NCBI RefSeq assembly: GCF_014203395.1
Contig: NZ_JACHIW010000001.1
Coordinates: 5,377,501-5,441,500, forward strand
Length of the DNA: 64,000 nt
Direction of reading: 5' to 3'
Source of the DNA: Saccharopolyspora phatthalungensis
Lineage (GTDB): Bacteria; Actinomycetota; Actinomycetes; Mycobacteriales; Pseudonocardiaceae
Positions 34,265 to 43,677 of this stretch are shown here, in pieces. Under the pieces are notes generated by a model, which was not told where the DNA came from, searched no databases, and worked only from the letters and a program-made list of their open reading frames with translations. Each line of letters starts with the position of its first letter. Positions within the stretch are counted from its first letter, which is position 1. A program made the translations under genes and the position numbers.

Positions 34265-36979
34265 GTGCCAGCGGCGGACAGCGGGGCGGACCACCGTCCT
34301 GATTCCAGCCCGAGCGTGCAGGCCGTACGCGCGGTGCTGACCGATGGCAGCGTCGTCACTGTCCGGTCGCTGGTGCCCGATGATCTCGCCGAGCTCGAAC
34401 GCTTGCACAGCACGCTCTCGACGGAGGATCGTTATCTCCGGTTCTTCGGTTCGCCGTCGCAAACGTCCGTCAGTCGTTTCTTGCTGGGGCTGGTGAGGCC
34501 TGCCGATGCGCATGTGGTGGCGTTGGGGGTGTTCGCGGGGCAGCACTTGATCGGGGTCGGTCACTTCGAGGTGCTGATCCCGGAGGTGGCCGAGGTGGCC
34601 TTCGTGGTCGAGCACGCGCGGCATGCCCGCGGGGTGGCGACCTTGCTGCTGGAGCACTTGGTCGCGGCGGCACGGCAACGCGGGGTGCGGGCGTTCCTGG
34701 CCGAGGTGTTGGCGGAGAACTCGGCGATGCTGCGGGTGTTGCACGACAGCGGCCTGCAATATGACGCCCAGCTGGAGGGTTCGTCGTACCAGGTGAAGGT
34801 CGCTCTCGATTCCGGCGAGCCGTATTACGCCAGGATCAGTGACCGTGAGCGGGTCGCGGATGTCGCGAGTTTGCGGGGGGTGTTGTGCCCGTCCTCGGTA
34901 GCGGTGGTCGGTGCGAGCAGCCGGGCGTCAGCAGTCGGAAACACCTTGCTGCGCAACATCATTCACGGCGGGTACACCGGTGCCGTCTATCCGGTCAATC
35001 GCCACGGCGGCGACATTCACGGCTTGACCGCCTTCCGGTCGGTGGCCGAACTTCCGGAACCGCCGGAGCTGGCGGTGCTGTGCGTGCCTGCCGAGAGCAT
35101 TCCGGAGGTGGCGGAGGAATGTGGGCGGTGCGGGGCGCGGACGCTGGTGGTGGTGACGGCGGGCGTCACCGGTCATCCCGCTGTTGCCGACGGGCTGCTG
35201 ACTGCTGTTCGCCGCTGGGGGATGCGACTGGTGGGGCCGAACTGCCTGGGGGTGGTCAACTCCGATCCTGACGTGCGGCTGGACGCGACCTTCAGCGCAG
35301 CGGGGATTCCAGAAGGCGATGTGGGTATCGCGACGCAGTCCGGGGGTGTGGGGATCACCCTGCTGGAGCGGCTCGACGGGCTTGAGCTCGGCGTGTCCAC
35401 CATGGTGTCCACAGGGGACAAATATGATGTGAGCGGCAACGACATGCTGTTGTGGTGGGAGCGCGACGCGAGCACCCGCATCGGTGTGCTGTACCTGGAA
35501 TCCTTCGGCAATCCCCGCAAGTTCTCGTGGTTGGCACGACGGTTCGGCCGGAGCAAGCCGCTGATCGTGCTGCGCAGCGGCGCCAGCCCGATCGCCCAGC
35601 AGGCCGCCCTCTCGCACACCGCAGCGACCGCGACCCCGAGCAGCACCCGAGATGCGTTGCTGCGGCAGACCGGGGCCATCGGTGTCGATGACCTGGAGGA
35701 ACTCGTCGCGGTGCTCGGCGTGCTCAGCTGGCAGAACCTCCCGGCCGGCCCGCACGTAGCAGTGGTCAGCAATGCTGGGGGACTGGGTGTGCTCGCTGCT
35801 GACGCCTGCGCGCAAGCCGGACTCGAGTTTTCGGTGCTAACACACGCAGAACAAGAACTCGCGGCGTTGTTGCCCGACCAGGCCAGCGTGCGGAATCCGG
35901 TTGACACCACCGCCGCCATCGATGCCGTCACCTTCGGTCGTAGCGTGGAAATCATGCTGCGGGACCCGGCGGTCGAGTCGATGATCGTTCCGATCTTGCA
36001 GACCGCGGTCAGCGACCCGGCTACGGTACTCGCCGAAACCATCGCCCGGGCCCGCGCGGACGGATGCGACAAACCGGTACTCGCCGTGCACGCAGGCCAG
36101 CGGGAGTCGCTGACCACGCTTACCGCCGGCGAGATCCGGGTCCCGGTGTTCGCCGACCCCACACTCGCTGCCCGCGCGCTGGCCGATGTCACCGGATACG
36201 CCCGCTGGCTGGCCCGGCCGCACGGCACGGTGCCCGACCTCGCGCACATCGATACGGCCACTGCACGCACTCTCGTGGCCAATGCGCTCTGCCAAGCGCC
36301 CAAGGGAGGCTGGCTGGAACCCGATGCGGTGCAGAACCTCCTCGCGGCCTTCGGCCTCCCGATCGTGCCCTCGACGCTGTGCACCACCGAGACCGAGGCC
36401 CTCGCCGCGTTCCGCACCCTGGGCGGCAGCGTCGTGCTCAAGGCACAGGCCGAAGGACTCCTGCACAAAGGCCAGGCCGGCGGCGTGGTGCTCGCCGTGT
36501 CCACCGTCGCCGACCTACGCGCCGGATGGGCACGGCTGCGGGACCGCTTCGGCACCGGCTTCCGCGGGGTCGTGATGCAACCCATGGTCGAGCCGGGGCG
36601 GGAGTTCCTGGTCGGCGTGCTCAGCGAGCCAGCGTTCGGCCCGATGATCGTCTTTGGCATGGGCGGCACCGACACCGACCTGATCGCCGACCGCAGCCGC
36701 CGCCTCGTCCCTCTCACCACCCGCGACGCCCACGACATGCTGCACGAGCTGGCCGCGCCCCGGCTGTTCGACCCCGGAGCCGACCGGCCGCTGGACACTA
36801 ACGCCGTGATCGACGTGCTCCTGCGGACCGCGCGGATGGCCGAACTGCTCCCGGAGGTCGCCGAGGCCGACCTCAACCCCCTGATCGTCACCGAACACGG
36901 CGTGCGCATTCCCGACGCGCGCATCCGCCTGGAGCCCCGCGAACCCGAAGATCCCTTCATCCGCAAGCTACGCGTATGA
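34265..36979 (+). CDS. GNAT-fused ADP-forming acyl-CoA (acetyl-CoA) synthetase
   Basis: A 904-residue protein. An N-terminal GNAT acetyltransferase domain (about 20-185, with VVEHARHARGVATLLLEHLV as the acetyl-CoA loop) precedes a CoA-binding Rossmann domain (SSVAVVGASSRASAVGNTLL), ligase domains with the phospho-histidine segment QAALSHTAATATPSS, and an ATP-grasp domain from about 680. The ligase half converts acyl-CoA, ADP and phosphate to acid, CoA and ATP. The GTG start was chosen because AGAGGAG lies 7 bases upstream and the longer upstream frame is shadow of the USP gene. It heads a rightward operon with CBS, Acg, USP and SHOCT genes under the best DevR-like box. Confidence 0.87.
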   Translation: MPAADSGADHRPDSSPSVQAVRAVLTDGSVVTVRSLVPDDLAELERLHSTLSTEDRYLRFFGSPSQTSVSRFLLGLVRPADAHVVALGVFAGQHLIGVGHFEVLIPEVAEVAFVVEHARHARGVATLLLEHLVAAARQRGVRAFLAEVLAENSAMLRVLHDSGLQYDAQLEGSSYQVKVALDSGEPYYARISDRERVADVASLRGVLCPSSVAVVGASSRASAVGNTLLRNIIHGGYTGAVYPVNRHGGDIHGLTAFRSVAELPEPPELAVLCVPAESIPEVAEECGRCGARTLVVVTAGVTGHPAVADGLLTAVRRWGMRLVGPNCLGVVNSDPDVRLDATFSAAGIPEGDVGIATQSGGVGITLLERLDGLELGVSTMVSTGDKYDVSGNDMLLWWERDASTRIGVLYLESFGNPRKFSWLARRFGRSKPLIVLRSGASPIAQQAALSHTAATATPSSTRDALLRQTGAIGVDDLEELVAVLGVLSWQNLPAGPHVAVVSNAGGLGVLAADACAQAGLEFSVLTHAEQELAALLPDQASVRNPVDTTAAIDAVTFGRSVEIMLRDPAVESMIVPILQTAVSDPATVLAETIARARADGCDKPVLAVHAGQRESLTTLTAGEIRVPVFADPTLAARALADVTGYARWLARPHGTVPDLAHIDTATARTLVANALCQAPKGGWLEPDAVQNLLAAFGLPIVPSTLCTTETEALAAFRTLGGSVVLKAQAEGLLHKGQAGGVVLAVSTVADLRAGWARLRDRFGTGFRGVVMQPMVEPGREFLVGVLSEPAFGPMIVFGMGGTDTDLIADRSRRLVPLTTRDAHDMLHELAAPRLFDPGADRPLDTNAVIDVLLRTARMAELLPEVAEADLNPLIVTEHGVRIPDARIRLEPREPEDPFIRKLRV

Positions 36980-37059
36980 GCTTGGTGACCATCTCCCCTA
37001 GCTGGGCCAGCGGCGGGTGCGCGACCGTCGGGCAGGGTTACGGCCTTTCGAGGTGGAAC

Positions 37060-37467
37060 ATGACCGACCAAGCAAGCGCGCTCGACCTCGCCAGCACCCC
37101 CGTGGTCGCGGTCCGACCAGAGCTGGACGCGATGACCGCCCTGTACGAGATGTACCGCCGCGACGTCCACCACCTCGCCGTGGTCACCGACGACGACACC
37201 GTGGGACTGGTGAGTGCGGCAGACCTGCTGCAGGGCATCGCCGCCCAATACCCGAAGACCACCACTTCTGTCGGCTCGCTGTGTCCCACGCCGGGACCGC
37301 GGGTGGACGCGGACGAGGGCATCGGTGTCGCCGCGGAGCGCATGATCGACGCCCACGCCGACGCGGTCCTGGTCATGCGGCACGGACAGGTGTGCGGCGT
37401 GCTCACCGCCGTCGACCTCGTCCGCAGCATCGCCGGCAAGCCGCCGGAGAAAGAAGGATCTCGATGA
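37060..37467 (+). CDS. CBS-pair protein
   Basis: A 135-residue protein with two CBS motifs: LDLASTPVVAVRPELDAMTA with VTDDDTVGLVSAADLLQGI, and ERMIDAHADAVLVMRHGQVC with GVLTAVDLVRSIAG. AGGTGG precedes the chosen ATG; an ATG at 36976 overlapping the upstream stop would add 28 residues. It ends with an ATGA overlap to the acg3 gene. It may sense adenylate charge for the neighbouring ATP-forming synthetase; that is inference. Confidence 0.8.
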   Translation: MTDQASALDLASTPVVAVRPELDAMTALYEMYRRDVHHLAVVTDDDTVGLVSAADLLQGIAAQYPKTTTSVGSLCPTPGPRVDADEGIGVAAERMIDAHADAVLVMRHGQVCGVLTAVDLVRSIAGKPPEKEGSR

Positions 37468-38420
37468 GCGTCGCCAGGGCCGAACAGGACAGCAGTCACG
37501 ACCAGGACGCGTGGTCGGCCGGCGAATCCGCCGTGCTCGATGAAGCGGTCCACTGTGCACCGTCAGTGCACAACACCCGCCCGTGGACGCTGACGATCCA
37601 CGACCGGACTGCCGTGCTCCGGGAACGGCCGGTGCAGTTGGCGCAGCACGACCCGCACGGACGAGACCGGCGCATCTCCTGCGGAGCAGCGCTGACGAAC
37701 CTGATGCTGGCGACTCGGAGCCTGGGATGGACCGCTGACGTGGAGATCGATGTCACCGGCGGACTGGTGACCGCCACCGTCACCGGAACCCGGCGAGCCC
37801 AGCCGACCGAAACGGAGGACCGCCGACGCGGTGCCCTCTCCGACCGCCGAAGCCACCGGCACGCCTTCGCCTTGCCGGGACTCCCCGAAGGCACCCGCGA
37901 CGCTGTGCTGGATGCCCTCACGGTGGCTTCAGACGTGACCGGTCGGTGGATCTCGGGCGCCGACGATGCCTTGGCCGTCGCCCGGTTGTTGGACTACGCG
38001 GCCCGCGTTTTCCATGACAACGCCGAATACCAACGTGAACTGACCCTGTGGACAAGCCTGCGCGGAAGCGGGTTGCATCGGGACGCGTTCGGCGCAGAAG
38101 GGCTGGCGGCGGTCGGGCTGACCACCTCCCGCACCCGGCTTCCCGACGAGTCCCTGCTCGCCGCCAGAATCAGGCGGGAAGCGCTACTCGTCGTCGGCAC
38201 CCGCGCCGACGAACCGCACGACCACGTCCATGCCGGTGAGGCCGTGGAGCAGGCATGGCTGGAGGCCACCAGCCGCGGCCTGGCTGCTTCGGTGATGACG
38301 CAACCGCTGCACCTGGAGGAAGTCCGGGCCGGGCTGGCGGACCGGCTCGGGATGACAGCGGTGCCGCAGGTGCTGATGCGGTTCGGCTATCCCACGGAAC
38401 GGGAGCTGGGGGATTCATGA
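37464..38420 (+). CDS. Acg-family nitroreductase-like flavoprotein (copy 3)
   Basis: A 318-residue divergent Acg-family protein with HCAPSVHNTRPWTL and ISCGAALTNLMLATRSLGW at the N-terminal half and VPQVLMRFGYPTERELG at the end. GGATCTCG precedes the ATG at normal spacing. It overlaps both neighbours by 4 bases, so it is translated as part of the synthetase-CBS-Acg-USP unit. Confidence 0.83.
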   Translation: MSVARAEQDSSHDQDAWSAGESAVLDEAVHCAPSVHNTRPWTLTIHDRTAVLRERPVQLAQHDPHGRDRRISCGAALTNLMLATRSLGWTADVEIDVTGGLVTATVTGTRRAQPTETEDRRRGALSDRRSHRHAFALPGLPEGTRDAVLDALTVASDVTGRWISGADDALAVARLLDYAARVFHDNAEYQRELTLWTSLRGSGLHRDAFGAEGLAAVGLTTSRTRLPDESLLAARIRREALLVVGTRADEPHDHVHAGEAVEQAWLEATSRGLAASVMTQPLHLEEVRAGLADRLGMTAVPQVLMRFGYPTERELGDS

Positions 38421-39301
38421 CCGCCGCGCGGACGAAGCCGGTCGTTGTCGGCATCGACGGGTCCTCATCGGCACTCGACGCCGCGCGCTGGGCCGCCGCC
38501 GAGGCCCACCGGCGCGGTACTTGGCTACGCGTGGTTTTCGCCGACGTCTTCGCACTGGGGTACGTGCCGAACCTGCCGACCATGCCGGTTCCCGAGACCT
38601 ACGCCAACGCCATGGCGCGGCAAGCCGAGCAATGGCTGCACCGAGCCAAACAGGAGGCGATCGCCGTCGCCCCGGGCCTGGAGGTGCGGACCTTCGTGGG
38701 CACCGGCGGCGCCATACCCGTGCTCGTCGCCGAGTCGCGGCACGCGCAACTCGGCGTGGTCGGCAGCAGCGGCCTCGGCGGTTTCACCGGCCTGCTCGTG
38801 GGCTCGGTCGCCGTCGCCCTGTGCGCGCATGGCCATTGCTCGGTTGCGGTGGTGCGACAGCCACCGACGGCCGGCTCCGATGCCCCAGTCGTCGTCGGCG
38901 TGGACGACTCGCCCGACAAGGACACGGTGCTCAAGACGGCATTTGCGGAGGCCGGGATGCGCGGTGTCGCGCTCGAGGCCGTACACGCCTGGCACACGGT
39001 CGGCACCGAGCAGGCCTGGTACGGCTTCCACAGCGAGGGGCGCGGGGCGGCCATCCAAAGCGAGGAGGAGCGGATCCTCGCCGAAACCCTGGCGGGCTGG
39101 AGCGAGAAGTGCCCCGACGTCGAGGTGCGCCGCATCGTGGCGCACAACAAACCGGCGCGAGTGCTGCTCGACCACGCACAGCACGCGCAACTGGTGGTTG
39201 TGGGATCCCGCGGGCGCGGAGCCTTCACCGGTCTGGTGCTGGGTTCGACGAGCCAGCAGTTGGTGCAGCACGCGCCGTGCCCACTCATCGTGGCGCGCTG
39301 A
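38417..39301 (+). CDS. Tandem-domain universal stress protein (USP-4)
   Basis: A 294-residue two-domain USP. ATP motifs are GSSGLGGFTGLLVGS and GSRGRGAFTGLVLGS. It starts within the stop of acg3 (ATGA) and is followed 23 bases later by a SHOCT gene. The longer loop GYVPNLPTMPVPETYANAMA in the first domain resembles other actinobacterial USPs. Confidence 0.88.
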   Translation: MTAARTKPVVVGIDGSSSALDAARWAAAEAHRRGTWLRVVFADVFALGYVPNLPTMPVPETYANAMARQAEQWLHRAKQEAIAVAPGLEVRTFVGTGGAIPVLVAESRHAQLGVVGSSGLGGFTGLLVGSVAVALCAHGHCSVAVVRQPPTAGSDAPVVVGVDDSPDKDTVLKTAFAEAGMRGVALEAVHAWHTVGTEQAWYGFHSEGRGAAIQSEEERILAETLAGWSEKCPDVEVRRIVAHNKPARVLLDHAQHAQLVVVGSRGRGAFTGLVLGSTSQQLVQHAPCPLIVAR

Positions 39302-39324
39302 ACGAACTCGGGGAGGAGAGCACG

Positions 39325-39579
39325 ATGCCCTATTGGGACGGCTACGGCATGGGTGTCTGGGGATTGACGATGATGACAGTGAGCATGGTGCTGTTCTGGG
39401 CGCTCGTCATCGCGGCCATCGTCGCGTTGGTCCGCTACCTCCAGCGCAGCGGGCGGGTCGAGCACGGCACCGTCACCGCCGAAGAACTGCTGGCCGAACG
39501 CTTCGCTCGCGGGGAAATCGACGAAGAAGAGTACCGACGCAGGCTGACCGCGCTGGCCGAGCGCAGACGCCGGACGTGA
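39325..39579 (+). CDS. Small SHOCT-domain membrane protein (copy 1)
   Basis: An 84-residue protein with one transmembrane helix (VSMVLFWALVIAAIVALVRY) and a C-terminal SHOCT motif, LLAERFARGEIDEEEYRRRL. SHOCT tails oligomerise or tether partners. GGGGAGGAG lies upstream of the ATG. It is the last gene of the acyl-CoA synthetase unit; a similar protein is encoded at 56584. Confidence 0.8.
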   Translation: MPYWDGYGMGVWGLTMMTVSMVLFWALVIAAIVALVRYLQRSGRVEHGTVTAEELLAERFARGEIDEEEYRRRLTALAERRRRT

Positions 39580-39665
39580 CAAGTGGCTTGGGTGTTCGCC
39601 GACGGTGGTACCCGAGAACCACTTCAGCGAGAACGTCTTTTCCTTCTATGAAGGGAGAAAGGTTG

Positions 39666-40310
39666 ATGAACGACAAGACCGACGAGACGCGGACCCAGCG
39701 CCCTGATGTCGCTGCGGCGCCTTGGGAGGTCACCGGGCACTCGGTGACCGTCGATGACTTCGCGGCGCGCTGCGATGTCGGCGTGGTCGAGCACCTGGTG
39801 GTCGACGCCCCGCCGGAGGCGATGTACCGGGCACTGCGCCACCTGGACCTGCTCACTATCCGCTCGCGCATCGCCGATCTGGCCATGTGGGTGCGGGGGC
39901 TGCCGGAGCGGCTCAAGCGCCGTGTGCCACCACGGGTGCCGACCCGCCTGACCTTCGACGACCTCTGCGCCGGCGGTGACTGGGTCCTGCTCGGCGAGCA
40001 ACCTGGCCGGGAAGTGGTTTTCGGCGCGGTAGGCAGGTTCTGGACGCCGATCGTGCGCTGGGAAGAGGTCGCGGCCGAGGACTTCGCGATGTACGGCAAG
40101 CCGGGCCGGGGAAAGATCGTGACCTCGTTGTCGGTGCGCCCCTACGGCCGCGGCGGCAGCCTGGCCACCTACGACATCCGCACCACGCTCGACGACCCGA
40201 TCACGCGCCGGATCTTCATGCTGTACTGGCGAACGGTGTCGCCTTTCGTCAAAGCCATCATGCGCGCCACCCTGCGCGCCGCGGCCAAGCAGGCGCACGA
40301 AACATCGTGA
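39666..40310 (+). CDS. SRPBCC-like hypothetical protein
   Basis: A 214-residue soluble protein. The region VVEHLVVDAPPEAMYRALRH and the later ATYDIRTTLDDPITRRIFML plus WRTVSPFVKAIMRATLRAAA resemble a START/SRPBCC lipid- or ligand-binding fold. GGGAGAAAGG precedes the ATG. It follows the SHOCT gene after 86 bases. Function is unknown; similarity to DosR-island hypotheticals is possible but not shown. Confidence 0.6.
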   Translation: MNDKTDETRTQRPDVAAAPWEVTGHSVTVDDFAARCDVGVVEHLVVDAPPEAMYRALRHLDLLTIRSRIADLAMWVRGLPERLKRRVPPRVPTRLTFDDLCAGGDWVLLGEQPGREVVFGAVGRFWTPIVRWEEVAAEDFAMYGKPGRGKIVTSLSVRPYGRGGSLATYDIRTTLDDPITRRIFMLYWRTVSPFVKAIMRATLRAAAKQAHETS

Positions 40311-40422
40311 GTGCCCCACCCGGCACCCGACCGCCACACCCAAGGAGGCACTTCGCGCCCCAGTGTCGGATGGGTAACAACCGGAATTCTCACTCACGGG
40401 TGTTCGTGGGGAGGTAACGGGG

Positions 40423-40935
40423 ATGCGGTTCACCGGCCACGAGTGGTGGGCCTTGGTCCACGGGATGGGCTTGGGCGCGTTGTTCCTGCTCGCGTTCGCT
40501 GGTGGGCTGGCAGATCTCTACGGCCTCAAGCGCGCGTTGGTCACCGACGTGGGGGTCACTGAGCGGATGCGTCGGCTGAGGATCGGGGTGACCGCGATGG
40601 CCGTGGTCGCCTGGTTGACCGTGATCACCGGGACTTGGCTGGTGTATCCGTGGTACAGGGCGAAGACGCCTACCAGCCCTCGGTCGCGGTTGCTGGCCGA
40701 CCCGTCCACCGCGGCCTGGCACGAGTTCGGCATGGAGTGGAAGGAACACGTGGCCTGGTTGAGCCCGATCCTGGCCACCGCGGTGGCGTTCATCGTCGTG
40801 TATTACGGCGATGAGTTGATCCGGCACGAGCGCGTGCGACGCACGGCGATGACCTTGTTCGTCCTCGCTTTCGTCTTCGCCGCGGTGGGCGGGGTGTTCG
40901 GCGCGTTCATCACCAAAGTCGCGCCCGTCAGCTAG
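40423..40935 (+). CDS. Four-helix membrane protein, possibly heme-binding
   Basis: A 170-residue protein with four hydrophobic segments, starting HEWWALVHGMGLGALFLLAF. Several His residues lie near helix ends (HEWW, VHGMG, WHEFGMEWKEHVAWL), which could ligate heme. GGGAGGTAAC precedes the ATG. It ends 12 bases before another membrane-protein gene. A role in electron transfer is a guess. Confidence 0.55.
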   Translation: MRFTGHEWWALVHGMGLGALFLLAFAGGLADLYGLKRALVTDVGVTERMRRLRIGVTAMAVVAWLTVITGTWLVYPWYRAKTPTSPRSRLLADPSTAAWHEFGMEWKEHVAWLSPILATAVAFIVVYYGDELIRHERVRRTAMTLFVLAFVFAAVGGVFGAFITKVAPVS

Positions 40936-40947
40936 GAGGTGCGCGCC

Positions 40948-41307
40948 ATGACGGGGAACGAAGAGCCCGGCACCGACGAGCGGACTGCCGATAAGCCAGA
41001 AGGCGCGATCTCAGCGGCCATCCTGGCCGCCGGCGTGGGCGCGACCGCGCTCGGGATCGTCACGGTGCTCGCGGCGGCGAGCACGAGCGCGGCGGGGTGG
41101 TTGCAGTGGAGTGCAGCCGTTGGGCCGCTGTCGGGCAAGACCACCGTGGCGGTGCTCTGTTGGTTGGTGTCGTGGGCTCTGCTGCATGTCGCACTGCGCA
41201 ATAGGCCCACCGAGACACGGCCTGCCCTGACCATCGCGCTCATCCTCATCGGCCTCGGCGTGCTGGGCACCTTTCCCAGCTTCTTCGAGCTTTTCGCCGT
41301 CGAGTAG
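40948..41307 (+). CDS. Three- to four-helix membrane protein
   Basis: A 119-residue protein with a polar acidic N-terminus and hydrophobic segments ISAAILAAGVGATALGIVTV, TTVAVLCWLVSWALLHVAL and LTIALILIGLGVLGTFPSFF. AGGAGG precedes the ATG. It is in one short unit with the upstream four-helix protein and ahead of pncB. No family recognised. Confidence 0.6.
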   Translation: MTGNEEPGTDERTADKPEGAISAAILAAGVGATALGIVTVLAAASTSAAGWLQWSAAVGPLSGKTTVAVLCWLVSWALLHVALRNRPTETRPALTIALILIGLGVLGTFPSFFELFAVE

Positions 41308-41375
41308 CACTGCCCAGGTGGCGACGTTCGAGTCGGGAAATGCGAGTTCGACCCCGAGAAGAGGCGGCGACGGCC

Positions 41376-42716
41376 ATGACGGGTTTGTGCACAGATCTCT
41401 ACGAGATCCGGATGGCGGCCAGTTACTTGCGCCGGGGCATGACCGCACCGGCGACCTTTAGCCTGTTCGCCCGAAAATTGCCGCGCGAGCGGGGTTTCCT
41501 GGTGGCTGCGGGCCTGGCCGATTGCCTGGATTTCCTGGAACGGCTGCATTTCGGTGCCGACGAGTTGGCTTATCTCGGTGACGTGGTGCACCTGCCCCAC
41601 GGGGATCTGGCCGCACTGGGGAACATGCGGTTCACCGGTGACGTGTGGGCCGTACCGGAAGGCCGGGTGGTCTTCGCCGGCCAACCGTTCCTGGAGGTCA
41701 CGGCACCGCTTCCGCAGGCACAGCTGGTGGAGACGGCGTTGCTGAACTTTGTGACGTTCCAGTCGTCGGTGGCGGCCAAGGCGGCGCGGTGCCGCCTCGC
41801 CGCACCGCAGGCGGATCTGGTCGATTTCGCCGCGCGCCGCACCCACGGTCTGGAGGCCGCCCGGGCGGTCGCTCGCGCTTCAGCCATCACCGGCTTCACG
41901 GGCACCAGCTACGTGGCGGCTGCGCGCGAGTTCGGGCTGCAGGCCGTCGGGACGATGGCGCACTCCTACATCGAGGCCTTCCCCGACGAGAGCACCGCGT
42001 TCCGCGCCTTCGCCGACGATTTCCCGGACGCCACGGTGTTCCTAGTCGATACCTACGACACCCTGCACGGGGTGTGCACGGCGATCGAGGTCGCCCAGGA
42101 CCTGCCCGTCGGCAGCCAGATCGGGATCCGGCTGGACTCCGGCGACCTCGGCGACCTCGCGGTGCAGGCCCGTCGACTGCTCGACGACGCAGGACTCACG
42201 AGCGCGCGGATCATGGCCAGCGGCGGGTTCGACGAACACGCGCTCGCAGAGCTCGCCGAGGCGCCGATCGACCTGTTCGGCGTGGGAACCCGCATGGGCG
42301 TCTCCGCCGACGCGCCGTCCCTGGACAGCGCCTACAAGCTGGTCGAATACGACTGAGCGCCGGTGATGAAACTGTCCACGGGAAAACTGACCGCACCCGG
42401 CGCCAAGCAGGTCTACCGCGGCGAACCCGGACAACCAGACGTGCTCGCGCTGCGCACCGAAAAACCCCCAGCGGAACGAGAACCACTCCTGCACCCGGTC
42501 ATGTGCGGCGGCGTGCGGCTGACCCAGCCGGAGTCGATCCCGGACGCGCAGCAGCGGTTCGAACACGACCTGCGATGGCTACCAGTCCCGGCCCGGCTGC
42601 TCACCGGCCCCATACCGGTCGACGTGACGTGGACACCCGTGCTGGTGCAGTCCACCGAGGCCTTGCATCGGTCCCTCGCGGCCAGGCACCACCTCGAACG
42701 GGCGCCGAACCGATGA
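41376..42716 (+). pseudogene. pncB: Nicotinate phosphoribosyltransferase with an in-frame TGA
   Basis: PncB makes nicotinate mononucleotide from nicotinate and PRPP for NAD salvage; mycobacterial pncB2 (Rv0573c) is in the DosR regulon. The frame runs 326 codons from MTGLCTDLYEIRMAASYLRR through the catalytic RRTHGLEAARAVARAS and LVDTYDTLHGV to AYKLVEYD, then TGA (42354-42356), then continues in the same frame with APVMKLSTGKLTAPGAKQVY to 42716. Homologues have Gly at the stop (GGA to TGA is one change). Without readthrough, the C-terminal 119 codons are lost; a GTG or ATG just after could restart. It may be a nonsense pseudogene or a sequence error. Confidence 0.82.
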
Positions 42717-42827
42717 CGTGGCACACCGAGCGTCGTGGCCGTGCGGTCTGTGGCCGTGCGGCGTTGTCGGCGCTCCCGCATTCTGGGCGCGGCAACGTCG
42801 CCCGGGTTCGCCTGGCAGGGGGCTGAG

Positions 42828-43640
42828 ATGACGGCGAATGGGCCGGTGGTCGTGGGGGTGGACGGCTCCGAACGGTCGTGGTGGGCCGCTGCCTGGGCCA
42901 CCGGGGAAGCAGACCTGCGTGGTGCGAAACGCGTGCGTGCCGTAGCGGTCACCGAGGACCCCCTGCACGACGACGAGGCGTGGGAGAGCACCGGGCCGGT
43001 GGTGGATCAGCTCGCTGTCCGGTACCCGAACCTGGACATCTCACTGGACGTCGTCCACGGGCATCCGGCCGACGTGCTGTGCCACCTCTCCACCGACGCC
43101 CAGCTCGTCGTGGTCGGTTCACGAGGACGAAGCACGCTGAGCGCGACGCTTCTGGGGTCGGTCAGCGCCCAGGTGGCCACCCACGCACACTGCCCGGTCG
43201 TCGTGGTCAAGGACCACCACGACAGCGGCCCGGTCGTCGTGGGGCTGGACAACTCTCCGTACAGCCGCTCGGCGCTGGAGTTCGCCTACGCCGCCGCGTC
43301 CCGGTACGACAGCGAGCTCGTGGCGGTGCAGGTGTGGGCGGACGTTGAGTACGCCCCGGTCGTGCCGCGGATGGAGGACGAGCTGATCGACCTGCGCGAC
43401 GAGGCGCTGCGCGGTCTCGCCGAGCAACTCGCGGGCTGGGCCGAGTCCTACCCGAACGTCGCCGTCCGCAACGTCGCGCAGCGCGGACACCCGGTCGCCG
43501 AGCTCGCCGCCGCGGCCGACGAAGCGCGGTTGCTGGTCGTCGGGCACCGCGGACGCGGTGGGTTCACCGGGCTGCTGCTGGGTTCGGTGGCCGCGGGCGT
43601 ACTCCACCACGCCCGCAGTCCGGTGGCAGTCGTCCGCTAG
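42828..43640 (+). CDS. Tandem-domain universal stress protein (USP-5)
   Basis: A 270-residue two-domain USP with ATP motifs GSRGRSTLSATLLGS and GHRGRGGFTGLLLGS. Close to USP-9 in both halves (SRSALEFAYAAASRYDSELV versus SHAALQFAFDAAARYEAELV), so they are probably duplicates. GGGGG is near the ATG. Upstream, TGGCCGTGCGG is repeated at 42736 and 42751. Confidence 0.88.
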   Translation: MTANGPVVVGVDGSERSWWAAAWATGEADLRGAKRVRAVAVTEDPLHDDEAWESTGPVVDQLAVRYPNLDISLDVVHGHPADVLCHLSTDAQLVVVGSRGRSTLSATLLGSVSAQVATHAHCPVVVVKDHHDSGPVVVGLDNSPYSRSALEFAYAAASRYDSELVAVQVWADVEYAPVVPRMEDELIDLRDEALRGLAEQLAGWAESYPNVAVRNVAQRGHPVAELAAAADEARLLVVGHRGRGGFTGLLLGSVAAGVLHHARSPVAVVR

Positions 43641-43650
43641 CGATCGCACT

Positions 43651-43677
43651 ACCAGCCCGGCGCCGGGGCTTGCTGGT
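43651..43677 (+). terminator. Likely hairpin after USP-5
   Basis: ACCAGC (43651-43656) pairs with GCTGGT (43672-43677), with AGCCC and GGGCT inside. It lies about 10 bases after the USP-5 stop and before the ctpF-like gene, a suitable place for a terminator, though no T-run follows. Confidence 0.45.

Noticed and set aside
42354..42356. Selenocysteine at the pncB TGA
   Set aside because: PncB homologues have Gly there, not Cys, and no selenocysteine insertion element is evident.
42736..42761. TGGCCGTGCGG direct repeat before USP-5 as tandem DevR boxes
   Set aside because: Only the central CCG/CGG part fits; outer GG/CC arms are missing, so it was not listed as a box.
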